30,245 nucleotides of DNA from GCA-003244245 sp035997545 (GCA_035997545.1 DASYIL010000095.1:1-30245); one strand, 5' to 3'; shown: positions 16,150 through 24,851, counted from the first letter of the stretch. Notes: generated from the letters alone by a model not told the origin. Numbers and translations: made by a program.

Positions 16150-16683
16150 CGTGGATCTCTCCTTCCAGGTCGTCGGCATGATGCGATCGAGGTACGCGCC
16201 GCTGTCGCGGCAAGCCGATGTTACTACCAACGGACACGAGCGTAAAGTTGCTCCTCGCCATAGATAGTTCTTGTAAGAGCCAGCTCCGTCTGCGCCGATG
16301 ACTAAGGGAACGCGCTAGCCATCTGACACAACGGGTGGGGCGCCCATGGCGCTGCACCGGTTTGCGGGTCGAGTGGTCAAAGCGATGCTCCGCGGGCGGG
16401 CGCCTACCGTGCTCGCAGCCGGGGCCTGGTCCGCAGTTTGCTACTCGCTCGCACCCCGGGGCCGCCTTCGCCTGGTATCGGTGTGCACCGTGCGCTGCGG
16501 TCGTCGGCACCCATCGCGGGATGAACTCGGTAGACGTGGGGTAGACAACATGTGCTGCGCAGTCTAGGATCCCCTGGATAAGAAGTGAGATATTTTTCCT
16601 TCGAGTGGCACCAAACCGCTGGGGCCCTGGCAGTCGCTCTTATGCCGCAGCTGTCAGGACCCCATTCGCGCCACGGAGATCAG
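16150..16683. promoter_or_regulatory. Divergent hsp20/merR intergenic region
   Basis: A 534-bp stretch between two divergent start codons. The hsp20 side contains an A/T-rich patch (minus strand CTCTTACAAGAACTATC around 16257-16278) that could hold the promoter. I did not find a clear HspR-type inverted repeat. Plus-strand frames at 16335-16567 have no family likeness, and I do not call a gene. Confidence 0.45.
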
Positions 16684-17031
16684 GTGACACGACCCCAGGG
16701 CAGTACCACCGACAAGCTCGACGACGCCGACTACCCGGCCTACACCATCGGCCTCGCTGCCGACCTGCTCGGCGTGCAACCCGCCTTCCTGCGCAGCCTC
16801 GACGCCGCCGGACTCCTCACTCCGGACCGCTCCGCCGGTGGACAACGCCGCTACAGCCGCGCCGAACTCACTCTGGCCACCCGGGTCCGCGAACTACTCG
16901 ACCAAAACATGCCCCTGACCGCCGCCACCCGCATCGTCAGCCTCGAGCACCAACTCGCCGCCGCCCACCAGCGCATTACCCAGCTCGAACAAACCACCAG
17001 TCAGCCCACCAGCGACCCCAGCAAGCGCTAG
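16684..17031 (+). CDS. HspR-like MerR-family regulator
   Basis: A DNA-binding protein of about 115 residues. The MerR helix-turn-helix reads YTIGLAADLLGVQPAFLRSL, then DAAGLLTPDRSAGGQRRYSR, the classic wing with the GGxRRY motif. A helical segment and a coiled coil (IVSLEHQLAAAHQRITQLEQ) follow for dimerisation, with no C-terminal ligand domain. This short form resembles the HspR/hsp18-linked regulators. GTG 16684 is preferred: GGAG lies 6 nt upstream and the longer frame from 16585 adds an unlikely leader. Its divergent neighbour is hsp20, so it probably controls that promoter and itself, by inference from family and context. Confidence 0.85.
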   Translation: MTRPQGSTTDKLDDADYPAYTIGLAADLLGVQPAFLRSLDAAGLLTPDRSAGGQRRYSRAELTLATRVRELLDQNMPLTAATRIVSLEHQLAAAHQRITQLEQTTSQPTSDPSKR

Positions 17032-17127
17032 CGGCTTTCGCGGTTCACACCGTTGTTGATCGACGCCGCACGACCGTGCCGGCACAGCCCGCGGGATCGC
17101 TGGAACAGGCTCAACCGCGCCGACGCT

Positions 17128-18726
17128 CTAAGGCGCTGCTTGACAACGGGATCCTTCAGGTGGCGGTTGCAGAGTGGTGAGGTAGGTGATCCCGGCACGG
17201 TCAACGCAGTCAATGCCATGCAAGAAGGCGGTGTGTTGAGTACCGTCAAAGGTCAGGAGACGTCCGTTGAGTTCGTGTGCGAGGTTGACCCCGGCCTGAT
17301 AGGGCGTCGCGGGATCATGGGTCGTGGAGATCACCATCACTGTTGACAGCCCCGGAGTCTGCGGTTGATGGGGCCGACTGGTGGGCGGCACAGGCCAAAA
17401 CGCGCAGTTGTCAAGGGCCGGGGAAGGCGGTTGCCCGTCGTCGAGGAATGGGGCGACAGCCCGGAATTGTGCATCAGCTTTGCGTGCCACGTTCCGGTCG
17501 GTGATGGGCGGATCATCGACGCAGGTGACGGCCTGCAAGACATCTGTCTGTGTGGAATACGTGCCATCCGGCGAGCGCCCGTAGTACACGTCAGCCAGGC
17601 GGATGAGGATGTCCCCGTGACTCTGAGCGAGTTCCTGTAGGCCGCGGTTCAGCGGTATCCATAGCGCGGGCAGGTACAGCGCCTGGATGGTGCCGGTGGT
17701 GGCATCCGTGTAAGACAGGTTGCGTCCATCTGACACTGTCGCCGGGTGAGTGATCAGCGGGAGGACGAGCGTGTGGAAGGCATTTACGGACTGGCCCGTG
17801 TCCTTGCCGAGGGCGCAGTCAGCCCGGCCGGCACACCACGCGGAAAACATATCGAACGCTTGTTGGAAACCCCGGCCCTGGTCGATGTGCTCGGCGACCG
17901 GGTCCTGTGCTGGGTCGACGGCACCATCGAGAATCATCGCGCGAACGGTGCGGGGGAAGTCTTCGGCGTAGGTGGTGCCAATGCGGGTGCCGTAGGAGTA
18001 GCCAAGATAGCTCAACTTGTCGTCACCAAGGGCCGACCGGATGACATCCAGGTCGCGGGCCACCTCGCGGGTGCCGACGTGGGCGAGTACGTCGATACCG
18101 GTACGGCTGGCGCACTCGGCATCGTCGGTGCGTTCCTGGCTTTCCGTTCGGGCTACCCCGGCCGGCGAGGTGTCGACGCCGAGATTCATTAGGCGCTCAG
18201 CGTCCCGTTCCGGAGGGGTCAGGCAGTGCACCTGCGGTTGGGTGGAGCTGACGCCGCGGGGGTCGAAACCCACCAGGTCGAACCGCTGTCCCAGCTCATT
18301 GTCCTTGATCCGATCGACGAGGTTGGCCGCTGCGCTCATCCCAGACGCGCCGGGGCCACCCGGATTCATCACCAAGGAGCCAATACGCTGCGCGGGGTCA
18401 GACGCGGGTCGGCGTAGCAGTCCGACCTTGATTGTCCGATCGTTCGGTCTGGCGTAATCCAGCGGCACCTCAACGTACGCGCACTGCAGACCAGGGCCGG
18501 CGTAGGCCTTTTTGTCCTCGGGCGTGGTGGCGAAGGCTGAGCAGGCGCCCCAGGACAGGGCCTGACCGTAGAACCGTTCCAACCCCACCGGGACAGCGCC
18601 GGCGGATCCACGCTGCGTACCGCCCGCTCCGGAAGGGGCGGTAGCCTCATGCGATGTGCACGCCAGCGGTAACAATGCGATCACCATGAGGGCCAGCAGC
18701 ACGGCAAATGAACGCAGGCGCCTCAT
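17128..18726 (-). CDS. Alpha/beta-hydrolase lipoprotein, Hip1/CaeA or tripeptidyl-aminopeptidase type
   Basis: A 532-residue exported hydrolase. Residues 1-23 form a signal ending LLPLAC, a lipobox with an unusual Pro at -3, so it is probably a membrane-anchored lipoprotein. The fold starts at about residue 80 with YVEVPLDYARP; the oxyanion region is VMNPGGPGASG; the nucleophile elbow is LGYSYGTRIG; the acid is in STTHDPATPY and the catalytic His in DGTQHTAF. A C-terminal TAP-like domain is included. Members cleave small peptides or esters at the cell surface; mycobacterial Hip1 (CaeA) processes secreted proteins. It is intact and monocistronic. Several paralogues per genome are common, so the substrate cannot be fixed. 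Confidence 0.88.
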   Translation of the reverse strand: MRRLRSFAVLLALMVIALLPLACTSHEATAPSGAGGTQRGSAGAVPVGLERFYGQALSWGACSAFATTPEDKKAYAGPGLQCAYVEVPLDYARPNDRTIKVGLLRRPASDPAQRIGSLVMNPGGPGASGMSAAANLVDRIKDNELGQRFDLVGFDPRGVSSTQPQVHCLTPPERDAERLMNLGVDTSPAGVARTESQERTDDAECASRTGIDVLAHVGTREVARDLDVIRSALGDDKLSYLGYSYGTRIGTTYAEDFPRTVRAMILDGAVDPAQDPVAEHIDQGRGFQQAFDMFSAWCAGRADCALGKDTGQSVNAFHTLVLPLITHPATVSDGRNLSYTDATTGTIQALYLPALWIPLNRGLQELAQSHGDILIRLADVYYGRSPDGTYSTQTDVLQAVTCVDDPPITDRNVARKADAQFRAVAPFLDDGQPPSPALDNCAFWPVPPTSRPHQPQTPGLSTVMVISTTHDPATPYQAGVNLAHELNGRLLTFDGTQHTAFLHGIDCVDRAGITYLTTLQPPPEGSRCQAAP

Positions 18727-18787
18727 CCCATCCTCCTACCCCGCGAAGTGAGTCATATCGTTCACCGAACCCGTGAAGGCGTCCGCG

Positions 18788-19252
18788 TTAAGCGTCGACG
18801 CGAGGTTTGCACACCACATCGCGGTGCTCGGCGATATCGGCGAGCCGACGCAGCGATTCGAGGTTGCGGGGACGCATCAGGGCAGCCTGAATTGGGGTGG
18901 GTATCCGCGCGGCCGGACCTCGATCGAATACCTCTTCCATCGTCACGTGGGTTTGATTGTCACCCTCCGGAGTAAGGGTGAGTCGTACCCGGGCGGCTCC
19001 GGTGGGCCACACTCGTGCGTAGAGCTCAAGCATTCGACCTGGTTCCACAGCGATGACTCTCGTCGCATCCTGGACAACCAGCGGCCACGGGCCCACGCTG
19101 TGGTGGATCCTCGTTCCCTCTGCAGGCCACCCGGGATCCACATCTCGCATATGCGAGGCCCCTACCACCCATAGGGGATACAGCCAGCCATCCGCTAGGA
19201 CCTCGAAGACCCGGTCGGGGCTGGTCGCCACCAATTGACTGACTTCGATCAC
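18788..19252 (-). CDS. SRPBCC (START-like) family protein
   Basis: A 154-residue protein with a helix-grip fold. The N-terminal strand SQLVATSPDRVFEVLADGW is typical of polyketide-cyclase/AHSA-like SRPBCC proteins, followed by WVVGASHMRDVDPGWPAEGT, strands LELYARVWPTG and THVTMEEVF, and a long C-terminal helix NLESLRRLADIAE that closes the ligand cavity. It starts at a GTG preceded by GGAGGG at 5 nt. An eroded reading frame ends 9 bp upstream, suggesting a former operon partner. It likely binds a lipid or other hydrophobic ligand; no catalytic role can be assigned. Confidence 0.82.
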   Translation of the reverse strand: MIEVSQLVATSPDRVFEVLADGWLYPLWVVGASHMRDVDPGWPAEGTRIHHSVGPWPLVVQDATRVIAVEPGRMLELYARVWPTGAARVRLTLTPEGDNQTHVTMEEVFDRGPAARIPTPIQAALMRPRNLESLRRLADIAEHRDVVCKPRVDA

Positions 19253-19261
19253 TTCGCCCTC

Positions 19262-19465
19262 CTAAGACCGTCTCGTCCTCAGGCCAGCTTTCTGGGCAGC
19301 ATTGGCCGGATTCATCGGCCCGTCGGTGGCAAATTCCCGCCAGCACTCGGCCTGCCAAGCCCAGGCAGCTCGGAGGCCATTGATGGTGACTCCGGCTGAA
19401 CTGCCCGCGCCAGCGCGGCACCAGGCGACGATCACCACCGCCGCCGTGGCCGGTGTGACAGTGGC
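19262..19465 (-). pseudogene. Unassigned 3' coding remnant upstream of the SRPBCC gene
   Basis: On the minus strand an open frame of about 67 codons without a start codon, beginning right after a stop, reads GVTINGLRAAWAWQAECWRE and ends ANAAQKAGLRTRRS at a TAG 9 bp before the SRPBCC start. Codon bias supports real coding ancestry, and the tight spacing to the ribosome-binding site suggests it was the gene in front of SRPBCC. I cannot name the family; tails of flavin-dependent oxidoreductases often look like this, but that is a guess. Confidence 0.35.
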
Positions 19466-19482
19466 CTACGTCACCGCCGCGC

Positions 19483-19650
19483 TCCATGTCCCACCGTCGT
19501 CTTGGTCGACGGTCTGGCCACGGGCGCGAGCGCAGCCATCGAGGCCCTGCGCAGGCTTAAGCTTGCCCGGGTTGTCGTCGCCGTTCCGGCCGCGCCGCAG
19601 TCAACCTGCTGGGAACTTGAGGCCGTGTTGCCCTGCCGGGTCAAGTCTGC
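19483..19650 (+). pseudogene. Phosphoribosyltransferase-domain remnant
   Basis: The plus strand encodes VVLVDGLATGASAAIEALRR then LKLARVVVAVPAAPQSTCWE. This matches the PRPP-binding loop and following strand of type I phosphoribosyltransferases (usual VDDGxATG-A/T and a VxAVPVAPxS strand). One of the two consecutive Asp residues of the loop is missing, the N-terminal flap region is absent, and the frame degenerates after LEAVLPC. It is a fragment of the stress-linked standalone PRT family often seen near universal-stress or erythromycin-esterase-type genes in actinobacteria. Confidence 0.6.
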
Positions 19651-19771
19651 GGCCAACCTTCGGCCTGGTAGATCCTCGCGCTGTGCCCGCGTTCCGAACA
19701 GGCTGGGATGCAGGCTCCGATGGTTCCGCGGAGCTATCGCATGATCATCGACAATGACGGGAGGGAATCAG

Positions 19772-20335
19772 ATGGCGAAGGATCTCCAAGGCAAGAAGGT
19801 CGCGATCCTGGCAGCCGACGGGGTCGAGCGGGTCGAACTGGAACAGCCGCGTGGTGCGCTTTACGGTGCCGGCGCAGACTCCGATTTGCTCTCGATCCAT
19901 CTCGGCGAGATCGAGGCCCGGCAGTCCGACATGGTCCCCGCGGCCACCCTTGCGGTTGATCGGCTGGTCTCCGACGCGTTGGTGGATGACTATGATGCGT
20001 TGCTGCTTCCAGGCGGGGCCGTGAATCCCGACACGTTGCGCATCAACCGCGACGCGGTCGCCTTCGTCAAGGCATTCATGGCGAGCGGCAAGCCAGTCGC
20101 TGCGATCTGTCACGGTCCGTGGACGCTACTTGAGGCCGACATGGTGGGGGGACGCCAGCTCACATCCTGGCCGAGCCTGTGGACCGACTTGCGACGTGCC
20201 GGAGCCGAGGTGTTCGACCAGGAGGTGGTCATCGACAGGCAGCTGACCACCAGCCGCTCACCCGCCGACCTGCCGGCGTTTTGCGCTGCGATCGTCGAGC
20301 AGTTCGCCAAGGCCCGCCAGCCGATGCCCGGCTAA
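19772..20335 (+). CDS. DJ-1/PfpI family protein (type 1 glutamine amidotransferase domain)
   Basis: A 187-residue PfpI-type protein. The first strand is KKVAILAADGVERVELEQPR. YDALLLPGGAVNPDTLR precedes the nucleophile elbow AAICHGPWTLL with the catalytic Cys-His. LTSWPSLWTDLRRAGAEVFD, then LTTSRSPADLPAF, are typical of the general-stress PfpI/YraA group. Members are described as deglycase/glyoxalase-like stress proteins or peptidases. The ATG at 19772 has GGAGGG 7 nt upstream, better than ATG 19754. Seven bases separate its stop from the damaged OsmC-like frame, and the double-DUF2267 gene follows, suggesting a stress operon. Confidence 0.9.
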   Translation: MAKDLQGKKVAILAADGVERVELEQPRGALYGAGADSDLLSIHLGEIEARQSDMVPAATLAVDRLVSDALVDDYDALLLPGGAVNPDTLRINRDAVAFVKAFMASGKPVAAICHGPWTLLEADMVGGRQLTSWPSLWTDLRRAGAEVFDQEVVIDRQLTTSRSPADLPAFCAAIVEQFAKARQPMPG

Positions 20336-20342
20336 GCGTCCG

Positions 20343-20813
20343 ATGGCGAGCCTTACTTGTACGGCCACGACCGTGTGGATCAGCTCGACGGCCGCGGCCG
20401 CGGCGGTCCGCTGGTGGGCTCCGAAGCGGCCGTTGGCCGTCGTGTTATGGCCACGCGTCCCGGCCCACCATCTGTTGCTGTCCGACCGCCGGAAGACCTC
20501 TTCTGAGGAGAACAGCCCGGAGGAGCTTCTCGCTGGCGCGCACAGCGCGAGCTTCGCGATGGCCGTGAGCTCCGCGCTCACGGCCGCGTCTCATCCTCCT
20601 CTGCATGTGCAAGTCGAAGCTATCTGCGAGCTCGGCGAGGCGGCCGGCGGTGACCAGCGGATCGCCCGCATTTCGCTGAGGGTGTCGGCCATCGTGCCGG
20701 GCATCGACCCGGACGAGTTCGACTGCATCGTCGACGTCGCCGCGTTATCTTGTCCCATCTCCCAGGCGCTGCGGCACAACGTCGAGATAGACATCAACCA
20801 ACAGCTGAAATGA
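20343..20813 (+). pseudogene. OsmC/Ohr-like protein, damaged N-terminus and no peroxidatic Cys
   Basis: Residues about 52-156 are OsmC-like: ENSPEELLAGAHSASFAMAV, then the beta sheet, then LSCPISQALRHNVEI. In OsmC/Ohr thiol peroxidases the first segment is normally AHxACFxMA, with Cys as peroxide-reactive residue; here AGC at 20550-20552 encodes Ser. The resolving Cys in SCPISQAL remains. The N-terminal strand starts well (TATTVW) but then becomes an Ala/Trp-rich run, while another plus frame holds a more plausible stretch (DQLDGRGR ... LVGSEAAVGRRVM) before coding returns at RRKTSSEENS. Two compensating indels are likely. It could still be expressed, but peroxidase activity is unlikely. Confidence 0.6.
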
Positions 20814-20984
20814 TCGGAGCGTCCGGCCGTCGGCCTCCGCACCGGGCTTGGCACTGTCGATCTCTGCTTCTCATGAACCCGATGAGTGCGGGGGCGGAAA
20901 TTCGTCATGGCAGGTCGAATCAAGCAGGGTGCGGCGCGCGTACCGTCCCCGCACGCCAGCCCTCCCAGCATCGAGGCCACCACC

Positions 20985-21755
20985 ATGGACTACGAAACCT
21001 TCGTGACCACCGTGGCACGGCTGGCGCGGACCGACCGAGCGGGAACCGAGCGGGCGATCCGCGCGACGTTGCAGACCCTCGCCGAGCACCTGACCCGCGA
21101 GGAGGCACGTCAAGTCGCTGGACTACTGCCCGTCGAGTTAGGCCCCTGGCTGCACACAGGCTCGTGGGGAGCGCAGCGCTTCGATGTCGACGAGTTCGTG
21201 CGCCGGGTCGGCGAGCGCGCACAGGTTGACCTGTCCACCGCACAGCGTTATGCCGTCGCCATCTTCACCGCATTGAGCCAGGCGGTCCCCGAGGAGTATG
21301 ACAACATCGTGGCCCAACTGCCGGAGGACTTCACGCCCCTGCTGCCCCGAGGCCCGGACATCGAGGCAGTGCCGGCCGCGCAGTTCCTGTCGCGGGTCGC
21401 CGACCGCGCCGGGCTCGACCCGGATGGCGCCCGGCGGGCCACCGAAGCGGTGTTGCAGACGCTGGCCGAGCGCATCGCGGGCGGCGAGGTCAGGGACCTC
21501 ATGATGTGGTTGCCCGTAGAGTTGCACGATCCACTCAAACGCGGCCTTGCCGAGAGCAACGGCGTGGCGCGGAAGATCCCACTGGACCGCTTCGTCATGC
21601 GGATCGCCGAGCGGGAGGGAGTCGATCTCGAGCAGGCGGTCGCGCACATCCGTGCGGTGTTCACGACGTTGCGCGAGGTGATCCCCGATGAGGAACTCCG
21701 CGACATCACCGACCAGCTGCCAAAGGAGTACGACGCGCTGCTGCTGGGACGGTAG
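20985..21755 (+). CDS. Protein with two DUF2267 domains
   Basis: A 256-residue soluble protein made of two tandem DUF2267 units of about 120 residues each. The first begins MDYETFVTTVARLARTD and contains LAEHLTREEARQVAGLLPVE; the second begins AAQFLSRVADRAGLDPDGAR and contains LAERIAGGEVRDLMMWLPVE. Each ends in a similar block (VPEEYDNIVAQLPEDFTPLL and IPDEELRDITDQLPKEYDAL). DUF2267 is all-helical and of unknown function; it is frequent beside stress genes in actinobacteria and proteobacteria. ATG 20985 marks the start of the first unit with GAGG about 10 nt upstream; a frame from 20886 adds a basic leader. It converges with the GHL10 pseudogene, 3 bp apart. Confidence 0.88.
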   Translation: MDYETFVTTVARLARTDRAGTERAIRATLQTLAEHLTREEARQVAGLLPVELGPWLHTGSWGAQRFDVDEFVRRVGERAQVDLSTAQRYAVAIFTALSQAVPEEYDNIVAQLPEDFTPLLPRGPDIEAVPAAQFLSRVADRAGLDPDGARRATEAVLQTLAERIAGGEVRDLMMWLPVELHDPLKRGLAESNGVARKIPLDRFVMRIAEREGVDLEQAVAHIRAVFTTLREVIPDEELRDITDQLPKEYDALLLGR

Positions 21756-21758
21756 GCC

Positions 21759-22981
21759 TCATCTCACCCGCGGCGCGAGCCCGAGAGAGTGACACTTTCC
21801 AGTGGATGCATCCGCGTGAATGTGGCAGGGCGGGGGTGGCGCGAAGCCGGGGATCCGCGCCGAGGCGGGGACCAGGGCCGGTCGGCGGTAGAGGTTGGCG
21901 GCCCGCGCTTCGGACAGATTCGGCGAGCTGGTAAGGAAGTGGGTGGTGTCGAACCAGATATCGCCGCTCCCCTGCGGATAGGAGCGGTTATAGCCCATGT
22001 GGGTCAGTAGCTCGGTTGGATCCCGCCAGACGGGGTCAGCCGCTGTGGGGTTCAGCCGGTATGCAGCCTGGCCGATGTACAAAGCGGTACCGGTGCCGGC
22101 AGCGGCCTTGGCCCACCAGGGCAGTAGGTGGGTGTAGGCGGCCTTGGAATCATCCATCTTCCAATACAGCTGCGGAGCGATGTAGTCCAGCCAGCCGTTT
22201 TGCACCCACAGTCGGGTGTCAGCGTAGATCCCGTCGTAACCCTGAAAGCCGGTGGTATCAGAACCGGTAGGGTCGATCGTGCGGTTCCGCCAGATCCCGA
22301 ATGGGCTGACACGAACCGCACCCACGGTTTGGTGGCCGCCACTTGCTGGGACACCTCGTGGACGAAGCAGTTGATGTTGGATCGCCGCCAGTCGCCCAAG
22401 TCGGAGAAGCCGGCACCATACCTGGCGAACGTTTCGTGGTCGGGGAAGAACTCATTAGGGACAGGGTAAGGGTAGAAATAGTCGTCGAAATGAACACCGT
22501 CAATGTCGTATTTATGGACGACGTCCATGATCGCGTGCTCGACGAACCGGCGTGCTTCCGGGACACCTGGGTGGAATTCCAGGTTCCGTCGTTGCGCCTG
22601 CGCCAAGCAGAAACCCAGCGCGTCATAGCCAGGGTCTCGACCAGACGTCCCAGTGAGCCACTTCGACCACGGCTCAGGTGCCCCAGGATAGAGCGAGTCG
22701 GCCTGGGGCCGGATCTGGACGAACACCGCGTTGATGCCATGGCTTTGGGCGGCGTCCAACAGCCCGCTGTACTGCTTCTTTTGCTCGTCCGCGCTCAACC
22801 CAGCTGGCTTGGGCCAGTCGATGTTGTTCACCGTCGTGATCCACAACCCCCGCAACTGGCGTAGAGGCCGCGCTGCCACTTGACTCCTGGTCACCGCCGC
22901 CGCCGATGACGTGCCCTCTGGTATGAGGGGAGCCCTCCCGGCGTTCCTGCGCCAAGCGCTGTCCGACAAGTACGCCGACAT
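21759..22981 (-). pseudogene. GHL10-type (DUF187, YngK-like) glycoside hydrolase, frameshift and deletion
   Basis: The frame from 22981 holds the family start LRGLWITTVNNIDWPKPAGL, QADSLYPGAPEPWSKWLTG and YDIDGVHFDDYFYPYPVPNE; the frame ending at 21759 holds SPFGIWRNRTIDPTG, WLDYIAPQLYWKMDD and YNRSYPQGSGDIWFDT. They join if one G is restored near 22305 (KPWVRF to VSPFGIW). A second lesion is an in-frame deletion: NLEFH is followed at once by PGVPEARRFVEHAIMD, where intact members have roughly 35 residues including a WFNPYR-type motif. The N-terminus lacks the signal or lipobox expected for these exported enzymes, so the 5' end is probably also replaced. Family members act on cell-wall or polysaccharide substrates. 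Confidence 0.85.
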
Positions 22982-23225
22982 GGTCTAAGTGCCGAAATCC
23001 GGCTATGACCTGGGAGCCAAGACGGGGGCGGCAGGCGCTGGCTTACTTCTCAACACCCCCCATCACCAAGAACGTCGTGTCCCAGCCCGTCCTGGACGCG
23101 CTGGGACAGGCGGTGGAGAGGGTCGGCCGCGAGGCCTTCACCGCCTGTCCCGAGACCGAGCCCCAGATGACTGACAAGATCGAGTAGCCCTCGCGGTCGC
23201 GGATACGCGGTCCGCTCGGCCGAGG

Positions 23226-24824
23226 TCATGGATGACGGCTGCCCGAATACCGGGCCGGGTGCTGCCCCGTTTGGCGTGGCCCGCCACTGTGCTGTCGGCC
23301 TCGAACTTCATCCGGGACCTCTTCCCGATCATGCCGGGTTGGCCCCCCTCGCCTGTGCAGCCCGCGACTCGACGGGACTGCCCTGGCAGCCGGCGGGTCG
23401 GCCATCGCCGCCGTAACGAAGGCCACCAGCGACCCCAGCGCTGCCACTACCGTGGCCCACCCGTCGAAGCCAGCACCTACCACCGAGTTGGGGAGGTAAA
23501 GCAGGGTGTTCTGCACCCCGTAGATGGTGGGAGTGAGCACGAAGAACCCGATCCGCAGGATCGATCCGATGGTGATAGACGCCACTGCGGCAGCAGTACT
23601 CGCGCGACTCCAGTAGTGGCCGAAGATGAACGGGAACGCCAGCGCCGCGAGCATCACGTCGAAGGCCAACGTGAGCAGGATGCCGGTCTGGGGCACCCGC
23701 AGCGCGAAGAACACGGCAAGGGCTACCACCGGGATCAGCGTGATCCGGGTGGCTCGCAGGAGACTGTCCCTGCCGTGCGCGTCTGACTGCAATTGCACGC
23801 CGATGACGTTGCGCGCCGCGACCGCCGCGGTGCCGAGGATGGCGCCATTGGCGGTGGAACAGGAGGCCGCCACGATCCCGGAGAGCACCAAGATTGTCAG
23901 CCCGACCGGCGCGTAGTCGTTGAGCAGGGTGAACAGCACCGGCCCCGACCCGGGACTGTTGCCGAGGATGGCCCTGCAGGACAGCGCCACCAGAGAGAAC
24001 GGCACACCCACTGCGAGGACACCGAACGCGCCGACGAAACAGGCCCGTTGCGCAATCTCCGGCGAACGGGCCGCGAAGATCCGCTGCATGAAGTCGATCG
24101 CGACGATATCGCCGATGCCCAACGCGAGCAGGGTGGCCCAGTTGAACATCGCGCCCTGTTCGCTACTGGTGAGCTGCCCGAGATCGAGGGGTCCCGTACC
24201 GTCGGGAATGGTGATGCCGAAGGTCAGCGCCACCCACACCAGCAGTGACCCGGTGGCGATCACGGTGATGACCATCTGGGCGAACGCGGTGTACGCGTCG
24301 CTGTACATGCCGCCGGTGGCGGTGTAGAGGAGCACCACTCCGACGATGAGCAGGATACCCACCACGTAGCTGGTGCCCAGGAAACGTTCGAACAGGAAAC
24401 CACCCGCGACAAGATTGCCGGCGAGCAAGAGGCAGAAGCTGAAGATCATCATGATTGAGGCGGCCATCTCCACACCACGGCCGTAGCGGCGGCGGTAGAA
24501 GTCACCGATGGTGAGCAGCTTCATGCTGTTCATCCGCTTGGCGAAGAACAGGCCGGTGAGCACCAGGCAGATCGCCAGCCCGATCGGCAGGCTCGCGCCG
24601 GCCCAGAACCCACCGGCGGCCGAGAGATCGGTGTTGCCGAGAGTGGCGTTGGTGTCCACCGCCTGGCCCATCAGACCCGCCGCCGTCAGCGGCAGCGCCA
24701 GCGAACGGCCCGCCACCAGGAAATTCGTGCTGTCGCCTGCCACCTTGCGGGCGACCGAGAGCCCGATGAGGACCACGGCGAGTACGCCGAGACCTACGCC
24801 GAGACCTACGCCGAGAACCTGCAT
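23226..24824 (-). CDS. Sodium:solute symporter (SSS family)
   Basis: An integral membrane protein of 532 residues with about 13 helices. The family signature region is present: ILVLSGIVAASCSTANGAIL, plus DSTNFLVAGRSLALPLTAAG near the N-terminus and GDFYRRRYGRGVE after the third helix. It imports a solute with Na+. The ATG is preceded by GGAGGAG. An agmatinase remnant lies just upstream in the same direction, so the solute could be a guanidino compound, polyamine or amino acid (inference). After the last helix (about residue 485) the tail becomes Arg/His-rich (HRRGGPTRHDREEVPDEVRG) and probably reflects a 3' frameshift. The 243 bp beyond it, up to 22982, contain no gene I can support. Confidence 0.85.
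   Translation of the reverse strand: MQVLGVGLGVGLGVLAVVLIGLSVARKVAGDSTNFLVAGRSLALPLTAAGLMGQAVDTNATLGNTDLSAAGGFWAGASLPIGLAICLVLTGLFFAKRMNSMKLLTIGDFYRRRYGRGVEMAASIMMIFSFCLLLAGNLVAGGFLFERFLGTSYVVGILLIVGVVLLYTATGGMYSDAYTAFAQMVITVIATGSLLVWVALTFGITIPDGTGPLDLGQLTSSEQGAMFNWATLLALGIGDIVAIDFMQRIFAARSPEIAQRACFVGAFGVLAVGVPFSLVALSCRAILGNSPGSGPVLFTLLNDYAPVGLTILVLSGIVAASCSTANGAILGTAAVAARNVIGVQLQSDAHGRDSLLRATRITLIPVVALAVFFALRVPQTGILLTLAFDVMLAALAFPFIFGHYWSRASTAAAVASITIGSILRIGFFVLTPTIYGVQNTLLYLPNSVVGAGFDGWATVVAALGSLVAFVTAAMADPPAARAVPSSRGLHRRGGPTRHDREEVPDEVRGRQHSGGPRQTGQHPARYSGSRHP
24784..24807. repeat. 12-bp tandem duplication at the symporter N-terminus
   Basis: ACGCCGAGACCT is present twice (24784-24795, 24796-24807), with a near-copy starting at 24808. 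It encodes the VGLG repeats in GVGLGVGLGV of the first membrane helix. Being a multiple of three it keeps the frame. Confidence 0.8.
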
Positions 24825-24851
24825 GACTCCTCCGGGATCGGTGTTGGGCCG

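Noticed and set aside
23005..23187. Small plus-strand ORF ending QMTDKIE
   Set aside because: Some codon bias, but no ribosome-binding site and no family match; could be an eroded fragment but not supportable as a gene.
23138..23332. Possible alcohol-dehydrogenase N-terminus (RAAVIHDLGRADR) on the minus strand after the symporter
   Set aside because: Only about a dozen residues resemble the family start and the frame decays at once; too short to call.
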